This document shows positions 16,969 through 25,737 of a stretch of 64,000 nucleotides of DNA, one piece after another; the stretch's first letter is position 1; every line of letters starts with the position of its first letter. The position numbers were made by a program, and so were the translations under genes. The notes beneath the pieces are model-generated. The model ran no database searches and was not told where the DNA came from. It worked only from the letters and a program-made list of their open reading frames with translations. Source of the stretch: Arthrobacter ruber (GTDB lineage Bacteria; Actinomycetota; Actinomycetes; Actinomycetales; Micrococcaceae); the NCBI RefSeq assembly GCF_002954225.1, contig NZ_PPTH01000010.1, forward strand, positions 310 through 64,309, in the 5' to 3' direction.

Positions 16969-18321
16969 GTGAGCGCTGTCATCGCGCTTGTCGCATTCAT
17001 CGCTGTCATCATCGTTTGGAACGTCGTCGTCAAACGGAACATCGGCGAAGCCATGATCATCGGTTGGGTGGTCACGTCTCTGTTCGCCGGCTGGCCCAAC
17101 GCACTCATCTTCGGTCTTCAGGGACTGCGTGACGCCCTGACAGAACCGACGACCTTCGCAGCCCTCGCCTTCGTTTTTGTCAGCGAAGTGTTGGCGCGGG
17201 CCGGCATGATTCAGCGCCTGGTGGACATCCTCAGCTCGCTCCTGGGCAGGGTCCCGGGCGGATCGGCCTACGCTGCGACAGCATCATCGGGCCTCTTTGC
17301 TACCGTCGCCCATTCCGGTGCCGCTATCGTCGCAACCATCGGATCGATCACCATCCCCTGGATGAAGCGGTCGAAAACGTCGGGTGAAACCGCCGCCCTG
17401 GTGATGTCCGGCAACGCAGGTCTCGGCACAACGTTCCCCTTCGCGGCGGCCTTCTTTATCCTGCTGGCATCCCCGACGGTCGCCCCCTCCCTCAAGGCGC
17501 CCGACGTGGTATCCACCATGTTCATCACCGGAGCCTGGATGGTGGTGATGCGACTCATCATCACAGCGGTCATCGTCCGCAAACGAGGCGTGGGACGCAT
17601 GGACGAAGCCGACATCCAGCCTCTGAAGCTCACCCTCGTCAAAGGCTGGACCTCCCTGCTGATCTTCGTCGGCATCGCCATCCCCGTCATGGCAACAGTG
17701 GGTTTCACCGGCGAATGGGTGCGTGAACGCGTGGGAGAGGATGCCGCCGGCGGCATCAGCCTGCTGCTCTGGCTGCCGATCATCATCCTCATCCTCGGCC
17801 TCTTTATCGGCAGGAAAACTCTGCCGCGGTCAACGAGGGCATGGTGGCAGTACTCAGGTGAGGTCGCGCCCAAACTCGGCATCGTCGGCATCACCATGGT
17901 CTTCGCTTTCGCGGCCTCGAACGTGCTCACCAGCATTGGCCTGGCCGAGCAACTGGGTACTCTGATGGAGGTGCTCGACGGGGTCCCCAAGATCGCCGTC
18001 GTGGCCGTCGTCGGTTTGATCCTCGTCGTCATAGCAGGGCCACTGAACTCCGCATCCACAACAGCCGCAGTCGGCCCGATCGCCTTTGCGGCCCTCACGG
18101 CCGCCGGCGTGCCCGCCGCCGTTGCCTTCGCAATTGTGCTGGTATTCGCCTCCTCCGAGGGCGCCTCACCGCCCGGAGCGGCCCCGCTGTATGTCGCAGC
18201 CGGCATAGCAGAGGTCAACCCGGTACGAATATTCCTCCCCGTCGTGATGTATTACCTCATCCCGACCTTCATCGTCGGCGTCCTGATCGGCGTCGGCGTC
18301 CTGTGGATCCCCACCCCATGA
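16969..18321 (+). CDS. DctM-type (TRAP large subunit-like) permease
   Basis: A 450-residue protein with about 11-12 hydrophobic segments. The section GGSAYAATASSGLFATVAHS with IVATIGSITIPWMKR is the DctM discontinuous-helix signature, and it is mirrored in the C-terminal half by GPLNSASTTAAVGPIAFAAL. DctM is the sodium-coupled transport subunit of TRAP systems for organic acids. The start is GTG with no clear ribosome binding site. No DctP-type binding protein gene is adjacent; the small membrane protein gene downstream overlaps it. It may work as a secondary carrier for the substrate of the divergent 2-hydroxyacid dehydrogenase. Confidence 0.82.
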   Translation: MSAVIALVAFIAVIIVWNVVVKRNIGEAMIIGWVVTSLFAGWPNALIFGLQGLRDALTEPTTFAALAFVFVSEVLARAGMIQRLVDILSSLLGRVPGGSAYAATASSGLFATVAHSGAAIVATIGSITIPWMKRSKTSGETAALVMSGNAGLGTTFPFAAAFFILLASPTVAPSLKAPDVVSTMFITGAWMVVMRLIITAVIVRKRGVGRMDEADIQPLKLTLVKGWTSLLIFVGIAIPVMATVGFTGEWVRERVGEDAAGGISLLLWLPIIILILGLFIGRKTLPRSTRAWWQYSGEVAPKLGIVGITMVFAFAASNVLTSIGLAEQLGTLMEVLDGVPKIAVVAVVGLILVVIAGPLNSASTTAAVGPIAFAALTAAGVPAAVAFAIVLVFASSEGASPPGAAPLYVAAGIAEVNPVRIFLPVVMYYLIPTFIVGVLIGVGVLWIPTP

Positions 18322-18620
18322 CCGACGCCAACATGTCCCGAAAGGCAACAATGTCCGAAGCGACAACCAGCCGACCCATCACCCGGCCACGCTTGCGGGC
18401 CGGACTGCTGACAGTTTTCAGAATCCTCCTGGGCATATTCCTGCTGCTCGGCACCATCATCACCGGTGCGCAGATCCTGGGAATCATGCTCGGCAACAGC
18501 GACCTCGTCGTCTGGGCGGCCAGCCTGCAGGACATCACCTGCACGATCGCAGGCATCGCAGGCGTGTTCTCCTTCGCCCTCATCTACACCATTCGCGGCG
18601 GAGCGAAGGCCGAAGACTAA
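18318..18620 (+). CDS. Small two-helix membrane protein, permease partner
   Basis: About 100 residues with two hydrophobic segments (LTVFRILLGIFLLLGTIITG, and one around IAGIAGVFSFALIYTI). The ATG at 18318 overlaps the permease stop codon (ATGA). A later ATG at 18351 has a better GAAAGG site five bases upstream, which would give 89 residues. It is too short for a normal four-helix DctQ subunit, but position and topology suggest a reduced small subunit. A strong terminator follows about 40 bases after its stop. Confidence 0.75.
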   Translation: MTDANMSRKATMSEATTSRPITRPRLRAGLLTVFRILLGIFLLLGTIITGAQILGIMLGNSDLVVWAASLQDITCTIAGIAGVFSFALIYTIRGGAKAED

Positions 18621-18660
18621 TAGTTTTCGGTCATACCACGTGGCACTGCCACCTACGGCG

Positions 18661-18708
18661 AAGCGACCCTTTGGGCCCTGGAGCAACCAGGTCCCCAAAG
18701 GGTCGCTT
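18661..18708 (+). terminator. Strong hairpin terminator
   Basis: Perfect 15-base arms AAGCGACCCTTTGGG (18661-18675) and CCCAAAGGGTCGCTT (18694-18708) enclose an 18-base loop. TTC and a pyrimidine run follow. It lies 40 bases after the permease operon. Confidence 0.85.
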
Positions 18709-19214
18709 TCCCCTTTGAAGCCCACGCCAGAGCCGGCTGGGGCTGGCCGGACTCCAAGAACAAGAGGCTGTGAGACACCCGAGGCTGCTCAAGGCCCCAC
18801 AGGCGGCACCGGCCGGCTCCTTTGAGAGATCCCTCCGGCGCACCTAACCGGAAGACGCCACGCACAGGCAGCAGGAGGAGCGGTTAGAGGCCGAATGGGC
18901 TGTGATGCACACGCAGCTCGGCACCGTGTCCACCAACCTCAGTTCTGCGCCAGCGCGAAACCTGAGGACATCACCTCCAGTTCCCGCTGGCGCAATGCGG
19001 CTCGCCGATAATTGACCTTATTTCGACAAGATTGGTGATCAGCGAGGCGTCAAGGGTTAGTTTCTCACCCTACGCTTACGCACCGAGGAATCCGATCCCT
19101 TGCTAAACTCCAAACCAATTGTCCGATTAGAGATCAATTGGCGCGCCTAAATTGCTTGGCATGGCTGGGGGTTTGAGCGCGTGAACACACCGTGAGAACA
19201 CCGGCGCTCAGCGT
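18709..19214. other. Intergenic stretch with an inverted repeat
   Basis: No gene is supported. A 10-base inverted repeat, TGCGCCAGCG at 18946-18955 and CGCTGGCGCA at 18985-18994, encloses a 29-base loop. Its role is unknown. Confidence 0.5.
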
Positions 19215-20054
19215 CTACCCGGGGTAAGTCCACTCCCACGCACTGTCTGTCCACCAATCCTCGAGGACCAATGTTCCCGAGGGACTCTGCAGATCCAGCA
19301 AGACCTTCCCCTTCGCGTTCTCACCCGGGCCGATGGTTGTCGGCAGTAACTCGGCCTCACTCAAACAAGATAGTGAAGCTGCCGTGTATGGACTTACATT
19401 CGATGTGACACCGTCTGGTCCGATTGCGGTGAACCCACCGGCATCAATGTTGAAGTTCTCGATGAGGTCCGAGTTGAGCATGTTGGGGCTGGTTTGCACT
19501 GATACGTCTACGGCGACGAAGACGCCGTTCTCCGAAGAGCCGGCGTAGGGGCCGCTACACACCACGTTGTTACTGATGCTGTTGACCACGAAGGTCACCA
19601 GGTACTCGCCGTTCGCGTCACGGATCCCGGCCGTTTCACCGATCCGCTTGATCAGGTTCCCCCGGACTGAGGTTTGCGTGCCGGGTGGTGCAGGCGGTGC
19701 CGGTGGAGCGGGTGCCGCCTGGGTGGGCGGCGCAGGCGCGGGGGGTGCGACAGAGGGGGAGGGTGTGGGTGCGGCAGTGGTCGGCACGGGGGCTGGGGTC
19801 GGAGTTGTAGGTGCAGCCGAAGTAGAGGGCGCAGAGCTGGGGCTAGCCGTCTCAGCTGGCTGACTCGTCGCAGGCGTTTCGGCGGCATCTGGTGACGAGC
19901 AAGCCGTGAGCAGCAGGGCGAGGCCTAAAAGTGACGCGAGTTGCTTTTTGATGATTCCCCCAAGGTTGCGAGTTGCACTAATGCTACGGGCGGAGGCAGC
20001 GAAATCGCAGGGTTTGGTGTCCCACGGCTCGGGAATGGTGAAGGAAAGGACCAC
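19215..20054 (-). CDS. Putative lipoprotein with Pro/Thr/Ala-rich linker and DUF4352-like domain
   Basis: The protein has a lipoprotein signal (KKQLASLLGLALLLTACSS, cysteine at residue 52 of the longest reading). A low-complexity Ala/Pro/Thr/Ser linker of about 75 residues follows, then a beta-rich C-terminal domain (VFVAVDVSVQTSPNML, ending in GTLVLEDWWTDSAWEW) like DUF4352 extracellular immunoglobulin-type domains. It should be anchored outside the membrane. The longest frame begins 33 residues before the signal peptide. The natural start would be at KKQLAS, but there the codons are ATC ATC, with no ATG, GTG or TTG. Either ATC is used or the start codon was lost. It stands alone. Confidence 0.7.
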   Translation of the reverse strand: MVLSFTIPEPWDTKPCDFAASARSISATRNLGGIIKKQLASLLGLALLLTACSSPDAAETPATSQPAETASPSSAPSTSAAPTTPTPAPVPTTAAPTPSPSVAPPAPAPPTQAAPAPPAPPAPPGTQTSVRGNLIKRIGETAGIRDANGEYLVTFVVNSISNNVVCSGPYAGSSENGVFVAVDVSVQTSPNMLNSDLIENFNIDAGGFTAIGPDGVTSNVSPYTAASLSCLSEAELLPTTIGPGENAKGKVLLDLQSPSGTLVLEDWWTDSAWEWTYPG

Positions 20055-20576
20055 CTATCCAAGGAGCCGGGAATGCCCGAAGCGTACTACCCAGGAATCA
20101 CCGCCGGAGATGCCGCGTCGATTCACCAAGCGGCAGCGTTGCTGCCGCGACCGTTCGGCCCAACTCATACATGCAGGTCTTCGAACTAGCCGACACCGCG
20201 TACGCAACACCACTGACCGTACGCCCCGAATCAGGTCTTCTCGATGCGAAAGTCCCGGTCGGGGTCCTGCCGATCCTGCCCGATGTCTACGTCCAGTCGC
20301 CCAACTTCAACGTCGTTTTGTGGAGAGGCTGACGGCTAGACGCGACGCAATCGTCAGCTACTGCTCGGACCGATCGTTGCTAGGTGGTCGCTCTGGTGTG
20401 CTCACTATATGTTCACGGGGCATGCGAGCCCAGTAATGATGCGGTCAAACAGGGTGCAGGCTGATTCCCAATCAGTTGATGCAATGACGCACTGACGACA
20501 GCAGGACCCTGAGACAGGATGGCTACGTAAGCGGCGTCGCAGGTACATGGTGGGCACTCTTGGTCGTTACAACGAC
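20055..20576. other. Intergenic stretch with one small open frame
   Basis: A 53-codon plus-strand frame (20171-20332) reads QVFELADTAYATPLTVRPE, then VPVGVLPILPDVY. It looks coding in composition but is unassigned and may be a fragment. No other gene is supported. Confidence 0.35.
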
Positions 20577-21032
20577 CTACTGAGTACTTGTGACGAGTTT
20601 GCCTGCCTCGTACTCCTGCTTGATGAGCGCAAAGTGTGCGAGGCAATCATCGAGCGAAGTCGCAAGTCTGTCGTGATACCGAACCTGAACGCTCGCACTA
20701 TGAAGGAGGCGGTACTCCGCGCCTACATTGTCGTACAGGAGGCCTGTAACCTCATTCACCCCTAAGTCATTGGAGTGCTTCCGTGCCTGATGGAAGTCGG
20801 GACTGCGGTGGTCAGGTACCAACAGGTGATGAATATTCTTCAGGCGCGTAAGGTCGGCGAAGACAGGGTCAACTAGCAGCGAGGCCTTTACGATGTGGTA
20901 GCTAGCATAGAAGTAGCATACGGCCGCCCACTCGTTGGAAACCGTATCGTGTAGCGCCCGCGCAACCTGCTCGTGCTTTTCCGACCGGGCCAGATGAGTC
21001 GCGACGTCCCGGACGGCGCGAGATGGTGTCAT
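20577..21032 (-). CDS. HEPN-like helical protein
   Basis: A 151-residue, mostly helical protein. The segment WAAVCYFYASYHIVKASLL and the later LLYDNVGAEYRLLHSASVQV with RYHDR fit the pattern of small HEPN-like domains that occur in toxin-antitoxin and defence genes. The canonical catalytic RxxxxH is not obvious, although HxxH-type clusters (NIHHLLVPDH) are present. Its start overlaps the stop of the upstream 102-residue gene by four bases, so the two form a coupled pair. Function is unknown; an RNA-targeting or complex-forming role is inference. Confidence 0.6.
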   Translation of the reverse strand: MTPSRAVRDVATHLARSEKHEQVARALHDTVSNEWAAVCYFYASYHIVKASLLVDPVFADLTRLKNIHHLLVPDHRSPDFHQARKHSNDLGVNEVTGLLYDNVGAEYRLLHSASVQVRYHDRLATSLDDCLAHFALIKQEYEAGKLVTSTQ

Positions 21033-21337
21033 ACGAAGGAAAATTGGCGCTGACTGGCGTTATGGGTAGCCTCGCTACCTGTGGCCTCGTCTTCGGTGAA
21101 GAGGAACGTCATTGTCACTTCGCCTAAGTACATCTTCTCGAGCTCAATAAGCTTCTTCATCGCGTAGACTTGGTTTTCGCGATTGTTGTTAACGAGCTCT
21201 ACCGTAACTATGCACTCCATCGACTCGTGATGGAGCTCCACAGACAGGGAGTGCAGACGATCGTGTCCCACATACTGCGCGCTGCAAACGCCGATCGACT
21301 CGGTCAGTACCTCGAGCTCAGTCTTCGTAGCAGTCAT
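21029..21337 (-). CDS. Small partner protein of the HEPN-like gene
   Basis: A 102-residue acidic protein with alternating strand-like segments (SLSVELHHESMECIVTVEL, LGEVTMTFLF). I do not recognise a family. It is not a MNT-type nucleotidyltransferase, the usual HEPN partner: no GSxxxG or DxD motif is visible. The ATGA overlap with the HEPN-like gene suggests balanced expression of two interacting proteins, as in toxin-antitoxin pairs. Confidence 0.6.
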   Translation of the reverse strand: MTATKTELEVLTESIGVCSAQYVGHDRLHSLSVELHHESMECIVTVELVNNNRENQVYAMKKLIELEKMYLGEVTMTFLFTEDEATGSEATHNASQRQFSFV

Positions 21338-22268
21338 GTACTAAATTTACAGATCGTGTCAAGTTGAGTAGGCAGTCGTGTGGTCAGGCGTCGTGGTTGC
21401 GCTCGTCGTCGTCTCGTGCTCGAAATCAGCAGTAGGTAGTGGGCCAGGATCGGCACTTGTGAGCACCAGGTGAGCGCACACTCCAGGTGACAGCCGAACA
21501 TGAAGGGTGACCTACCCGCATCGAGACCCCTCGACATCCCCGTACTTACGGGACGGAGGGGCCTAGCGGTGAAGAGAGATGAGCACGGCAACATCACTGT
21601 GATTCAGCTACTCTTCGCGCCACCAATGGCCAACCTATGGTCAAGCCACTATTCAACTCATGAGCGGCTCTCAAGCATGGACGATGTGCTTAGAGTTCCG
21701 GACTTCCGGAGTTCCGGAGTTCCGGGTACAGGCTCAGCGCCCGGAACTTCAGTTAGGATCTGCGCCAAGCCGACGACCCGCGGAATGACGCCCTCTCGGT
21801 CGCTTCCATAATTCGCCGATAACCGACGTTATGTCAACTAATGTTGACGTAGTCGATCTCCTACCGCTGCGCGACGGCTGCGCTACCAAGGTGCTACCGA
21901 GAAACACCGCGTCAGGATGCACGCTCCAACTCCGCTGCCGCCTGCAGGACTGAGTCGCAGATCCTGGCCAGAGTGCTTGTGCAGACAGTGTCCGCACAAA
22001 CACCTCGGCACGGAAGTCGAGCACTGTCTGCTTGCTCCAAGAACTGATGGGCTCACATAGAAACCAAGTTGAACGTGAAGGACCACTCAGAGCTGTCATC
22101 GCAAGTTCTGTTTTCACAGACTTACAGAGATACGGATTACAGACTGAATGCATTGGCGCGGCCCGAGTGATGGCTCGTACAGCGCAGCCCTCTCCTGCGA
22201 TGCCCTCGGAGCACCGACAGCTGCCTGATACCAGGTATGGGTTTGGTGAGGGGTAGTTGGATTTCCAC
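21338..22268. other. Long intergenic stretch
   Basis: 930 bases without a supportable gene. Overlapping open frames on both strands lack ribosome binding sites and domain motifs. A small dyad GTCAAC-TAAT-GTTGAC occurs at 21833-21848. The stretch separates the HEPN-like pair from the YhcG nuclease gene and may include decayed DNA. Confidence 0.5.
21694..21725. repeat. Four tandem 8-base repeats
   Basis: Four head-to-tail copies of AGTTCCGG (the second copy is ACTTCCGG) fill 21694-21725. This is a short simple repeat in non-coding DNA. Confidence 0.9.
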
Positions 22269-23309
22269 CTATTCCGCGCTCTCCGATGCGATCTGGTCGA
22301 ACGCTGCCGTGAGTTCGTCGGCCGCTGGCAGGGCGCGTTGCTCCGCGGCTGGCAGACTCTCGTAGGTGTAGGTGGACACGGCCATCGGTGACTCCGATCG
22401 ACCAAGCGCGTAGCGGACAGTGTGATCGTTCTTGCTGCCGCAGATCAGGATCCCGACAGTGTCGTTGTGAGCTTCGCGGCGAAGCTTGTCGTCAACGAGG
22501 GCGACGTAGAAGTTCAGCTTTCCGGCGTACTCGGGCTGGAATTTACCGGTCTTGAGCTCGATGACGAAGTAGCGCAGCTGCTCGACGTGGAAGAACAGCA
22601 GGTCGATGTAGAAGTCGTCTCCCTCGACTTCAAGGTGTACCTGCCGGCCGACGAACGCGAACCCGGGCCCGAGCTCCCGGAGGGTATCGACGATGCGGTC
22701 CATGAGAGCCTGCTCGAGATCCCGCTCGGCGACCTCGCCGGAGAGTCCGAGGAACTCGAAGGCGTATGGATCCTTGGCTGTCTGCTGCGCCAGCTCGGAG
22801 TCCGGGGCGGGCAGGCTGCGGGTGAAGTTCGACGGCGCCGTCCCGGTGCGCTCCATGGACTTGTTCATGATCATGTTCATCAGCACGTTCCTGGACCACC
22901 CGTACTCCACGGCTGCCGCCGCGTACCAGTTGCGGGCGTCAGGGCCGAGGCTCTTGTCGAGGATCGTGCGGATGTGACCCCAGGGCAATTGCGCCACAGG
23001 CTGTGGCGCAATTGACTTCCCCGGCCACTGGCGGGCGAAGCTCGCCATGTACTGCAGGTTCCGTGGCGAAAAACCGGTCATGTCCGGGAACTCACTTCGG
23101 AGATCAGATGCCAACCGGGCGACGACTTTACTCCCCCATCCGTCCTGCTCCTGACGCGCAAGCACGTCGCGACCGATGCCCCAGTACAGTTCAATTAGCT
23201 GCGTATTTACTGTCCGCTGAGCGCTTTGGCGGGCACGACGCACACGATCTTTCAGCGCCTGCAGGGTTGAGCCGTACTCATCAGGCACAGCCAAGTCGGA
23301 GGTTGTCAT
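22269..23309 (-). CDS. PDDEXK nuclease-domain protein, YhcG/DUF1016 family
   Basis: A 346-residue protein. The N-terminal DUF1016 domain (about 10-160) has LIELYWGIGRDVLARQ, FSPRNLQYMASFARQWP and AQLPWGHIRTILDK. The C-terminal PD-(D/E)xK nuclease domain (about 190-330) has DDFYIDLLFFHVEQLRYFV and IELKTGKFQPEYAGKLNFY, giving the D...ExK core. Family members are found near restriction systems and mobile DNA. The frame is open to 23471, but the ATG at 23307-23309 with AAAGGA upstream matches the family start. A perfect 29-base inverted repeat (22986-23014) lies inside the coding sequence at PQPVAQ. A decayed copy of its C-terminus occurs at 24208-24339. Confidence 0.9.
   Translation of the reverse strand: MTTSDLAVPDEYGSTLQALKDRVRRARQSAQRTVNTQLIELYWGIGRDVLARQEQDGWGSKVVARLASDLRSEFPDMTGFSPRNLQYMASFARQWPGKSIAPQPVAQLPWGHIRTILDKSLGPDARNWYAAAAVEYGWSRNVLMNMIMNKSMERTGTAPSNFTRSLPAPDSELAQQTAKDPYAFEFLGLSGEVAERDLEQALMDRIVDTLRELGPGFAFVGRQVHLEVEGDDFYIDLLFFHVEQLRYFVIELKTGKFQPEYAGKLNFYVALVDDKLRREAHNDTVGILICGSKNDHTVRYALGRSESPMAVSTYTYESLPAAEQRALPAADELTAAFDQIASESAE
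22986..23014. repeat. Perfect inverted repeat inside the yhcG-like gene
   Basis: CAATTGCGCCACAG and its exact complement CTGTGGCGCAATTG flank a single central G. The 29 bases encode the loop before the conserved AQLPWGH of DUF1016. It would form a stable hairpin in DNA or mRNA. Confidence 0.85.
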
Positions 23310-23567
23310 GATTCCTATCCTTTCAGCACCATCGACGCTGACGCGCTGTGGCACGGCGCCCGCCGTCACCCGACTCGCGTTTAACACGGCCACAGAAGCC
23401 GCACACAGTCTCCTAAAACCCGTGCTCGTCGCATTGATCTGATGGCACAACCAACCACCACCAGATCGCATAGTGCGAGGAATTTGCTGCTAGCGCAACT
23501 GGCCTGGGGTACCCCGAGAACGCCTGTACCTTGTTGCGACACCCCTACAACGATTGGACCGGACACT

Positions 23568-23869
23568 ATGGGAACCGACTACGACGAGCCCGCATCCGTC
23601 CGGAAGACCAGCCTGCCAACGAGTCGCTCGATGCCATCCAGACTCAACACAGCAACACCGCACAGACCTCCGTCATCGACGCAGAGGACACGGACACCGC
23701 CGAAGGCTTCGACCTTCCCGGTGCCATCCTCGAAAAAGAACTGACGGTGCAGGTCGTCCCTATGCAGGAGGACGAGTTCACCTGCGTGTCGCGCTTCATG
23801 GTTCATCATCGAACTCAGCCCGCACGCGAGAAGAACGGCGACAAGTACTGAGCCGAGTGTGAAGGATGA
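23568..23869 (+). pseudogene. DUF4193 (zinc-ribbon) gene, frameshifted and truncated
   Basis: DUF4193 proteins are about 100-residue actinobacterial zinc-ribbon proteins. The start MGTDYDEPASVRK is in one frame. The rest (EDQPANESLD, then EGFDLPGAILEKELTVQV, then EDEFTCVSRFMVHHR and AREKNG) is in another, so there is a one-base shift near 23600. The codon of the first cysteine of the second CxxC is TGA (23849-23851), after which AECEG follows in frame. Two lesions plus an altered first knuckle (CVSRF) make it a pseudogene. Confidence 0.8.
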
Positions 23870-24207
23870 CCGTCGTCTGACCAGATCACGGTTGACTGAC
23901 TCGCGAAGCCAACCGACTGTCCCCCGCACGCGCTTCATCCGCGCGGTGTGTGGCCACCTGGCCACCCCTATCGATCCTAGGCACAATCGGCTGCTTCACT
24001 GCCGCCGCTTTCTCCCTCCAAGTCGGTGGATGGATGGTTAGAGACTTTCGCTACGAGCACCAGTACGAGGACGGCAGACCCCACAATGAAGCGGCAGATG
24101 AACGCCGTCACCAATCACGTTAGACTCCCCGCATCGACCTAATCGACAACAGGTAATTGACCCAATGCCAAGCACTTGCTCGTAGAGGGGTGAGAGCTCT
24201 CCTCTTC
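23870..24207. other. Degraded intergenic DNA
   Basis: No gene is supported. A short hydrophobic frame on the minus strand (around 24035-24120, with GSAVLVLVLVAKV) may be the remains of a small membrane protein. Confidence 0.4.
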
Positions 24208-24339
24208 GCAGCTTTCCAACGCAATCTGGTCCAACGCCACCGTGAGCCCGTTCACTGCCGGCAGCACGAGGTGCTCCGCTGCGGGTACGGGTTGGAACAT
24301 GTGACAACGTACGCCCATCGATGATCCGGAGCGGCCGAG
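24208..24339 (-). pseudogene. C-terminal remnant of a second yhcG-like gene
   Basis: The minus-strand translation reads LGRSGSSMGV, PVPAAEHLVLPAVNGLTVAL and DQIALES. It aligns without gaps to the C-terminus of the intact gene at 22269 (LGRSESPMAV, LPAAEQRALPAADELTAA, FDQIASES). Only about 44 codons remain and nothing upstream is recognisable. It points to an earlier duplication, or replacement, of the nuclease gene. Confidence 0.75.
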
Positions 24340-24457
24340 TTTCCGCCTCCCTCCAAGCATCGAAACCGGCTGCTACCCTCGCGGCCCAGACCCTTTAAGC
24401 ACGCTTGCGCACTTCAGGTCCCGTGGACTTTACGTCGTACTTTTGATGCGAAAAGCA

Positions 24458-25321
24458 TCATCGAGATGAGTCAAGCGCCTGCACCTTCACATCTTCCTTT
24501 GGAAAGGCTTGCCTAGAATTCCCCTTGGGCTGTGCTGTCTCCACAACCCACTCCCCTGCTGCCCGACGATTTATGACTCGCAAGCTCAGGTTCTCGTAAT
24601 CAAGGCAGCGCCGTCCAGAAACGTGAGTTCCTTCTCCGACGTCAACTGCGAAATGCTCAACCCGGATTGACTGGTAAACCTTGGCAATTTGCAGCGTGCC
24701 ACCGACGCTTGGGGCGTTGTCATCTCGAGTTAATTGATGGAGAGCTTCTAGCGGTTCGTACTCCAATGGCTCCATTAGACGCCCGCCCATATTCCGCTCC
24801 CGGGCTAGGTATGCCATGACCTTCGGCCCAGCATCTCCAATGGCACCGAACATGCTTGTTGCCTTAGTTCCACCCATCCCCGGTGGCGCCGTCGTATACG
24901 CGTAATACCGGAACCTCTTGAATGACGCATCAAAAAAGTAGCGGTAGATCCTGAACCTTCCAAGCGACCAAGACCAGCCACAGAGAAGAAATTCACAGTC
25001 CGGCGGATCCTCGGCTGCAGGACCAACGGCCCTGCTTAAAACCTCGTTGATCACATTATTGAGATGGCCAGCGAACTTTGGCAGGTCAAGAGTCCTTAGC
25101 TGAGACCCTTCATAGGAACTACCTGTTGCAACAGCTTGAAAAATCAGAGGTAGAGCGCGCGAGGTGTCCCCCGCGAATGCGATGATAGCGTCCGATCGCC
25201 CTACATCGAAGATTTTCGCGCAGGCGTCCCAGTGCTCCCCCCCACCCAATCTGCTGTCGCTGGCCACGATCAGTTCCCTGAGCGTCCCTACGCGCCGTTC
25301 CCATGCAATTACCGCGGTCAT
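24458..25321 (-). CDS. Proteasome-like Ntn-hydrolase family protein
   Basis: A 287-residue protein whose N-terminus resembles HslV and proteasome beta subunits. MTAVIAWERR would give a Thr nucleophile after Met removal; VASDSRLGGG matches the conserved Asp region, CAKIF the catalytic Lys region and AIIAFAGDTSRALPL the glycine loop. The C-terminal part (about 200-287) is not part of the basic fold. The frame opens at 25342, but the start at 25319-25321 is chosen because it places Thr at position 2 and has GAGG upstream. It follows the TPR gene in the same direction after about 400 bases. No HslU-type ATPase gene is near. The protease assignment is an inference from motifs. Confidence 0.65.
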   Translation of the reverse strand: MTAVIAWERRVGTLRELIVASDSRLGGGEHWDACAKIFDVGRSDAIIAFAGDTSRALPLIFQAVATGSSYEGSQLRTLDLPKFAGHLNNVINEVLSRAVGPAAEDPPDCEFLLCGWSWSLGRFRIYRYFFDASFKRFRYYAYTTAPPGMGGTKATSMFGAIGDAGPKVMAYLARERNMGGRLMEPLEYEPLEALHQLTRDDNAPSVGGTLQIAKVYQSIRVEHFAVDVGEGTHVSGRRCLDYENLSLRVINRRAAGEWVVETAQPKGNSRQAFPKEDVKVQALDSSR

Positions 25322-25737
25322 AGGGCAAATCCTCGACTCCACGCCGAATATAGTCGCTGTGTCTTGATCATAGTTCCTTCCTTTTCGGTAAGTCTTGCAC
25401 TTGAGTGATACCCGGATTACACCTTAAGTTCGACGCCATATAGCTTGGAGACAGTACCTAATGCATTGTTTCAAATGAATTGTTTGCGAAAGTACCTACA
25501 CTCTTCCGGCAGTAGAGGCACTTTCACATCGCTTCGCAAAAATTGGATTATTCGCGCATAACGGTTGACTGGTTGCTTCTACAACGGCAGATTAGCAATG
25601 CCGGCACTGACTTCTCGACGTATCATTCAAATTTTCGACATTTTCGGCGAACATGACACTGATCTATCCAAGCTGCCAAATCCAAACTTCAGAGGTTCTC
25701 CGTCAGGAACGAGATGGCGCTCGAATATTTAACCTAT
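25322..25737. other. AT-rich intergenic stretch
   Basis: About 400 bases, clearly richer in A/T than the catabolic region, with no gene. It probably holds the promoter of the Ntn-hydrolase-like gene on the minus strand. Confidence 0.5.

Noticed and set aside
21029-21337. MNT-type nucleotidyltransferase antitoxin
   Set aside because: The neighbour is HEPN-like, but this protein shows no GSxxxG or DxD pattern, so the standard HEPN-MNT label was not used.
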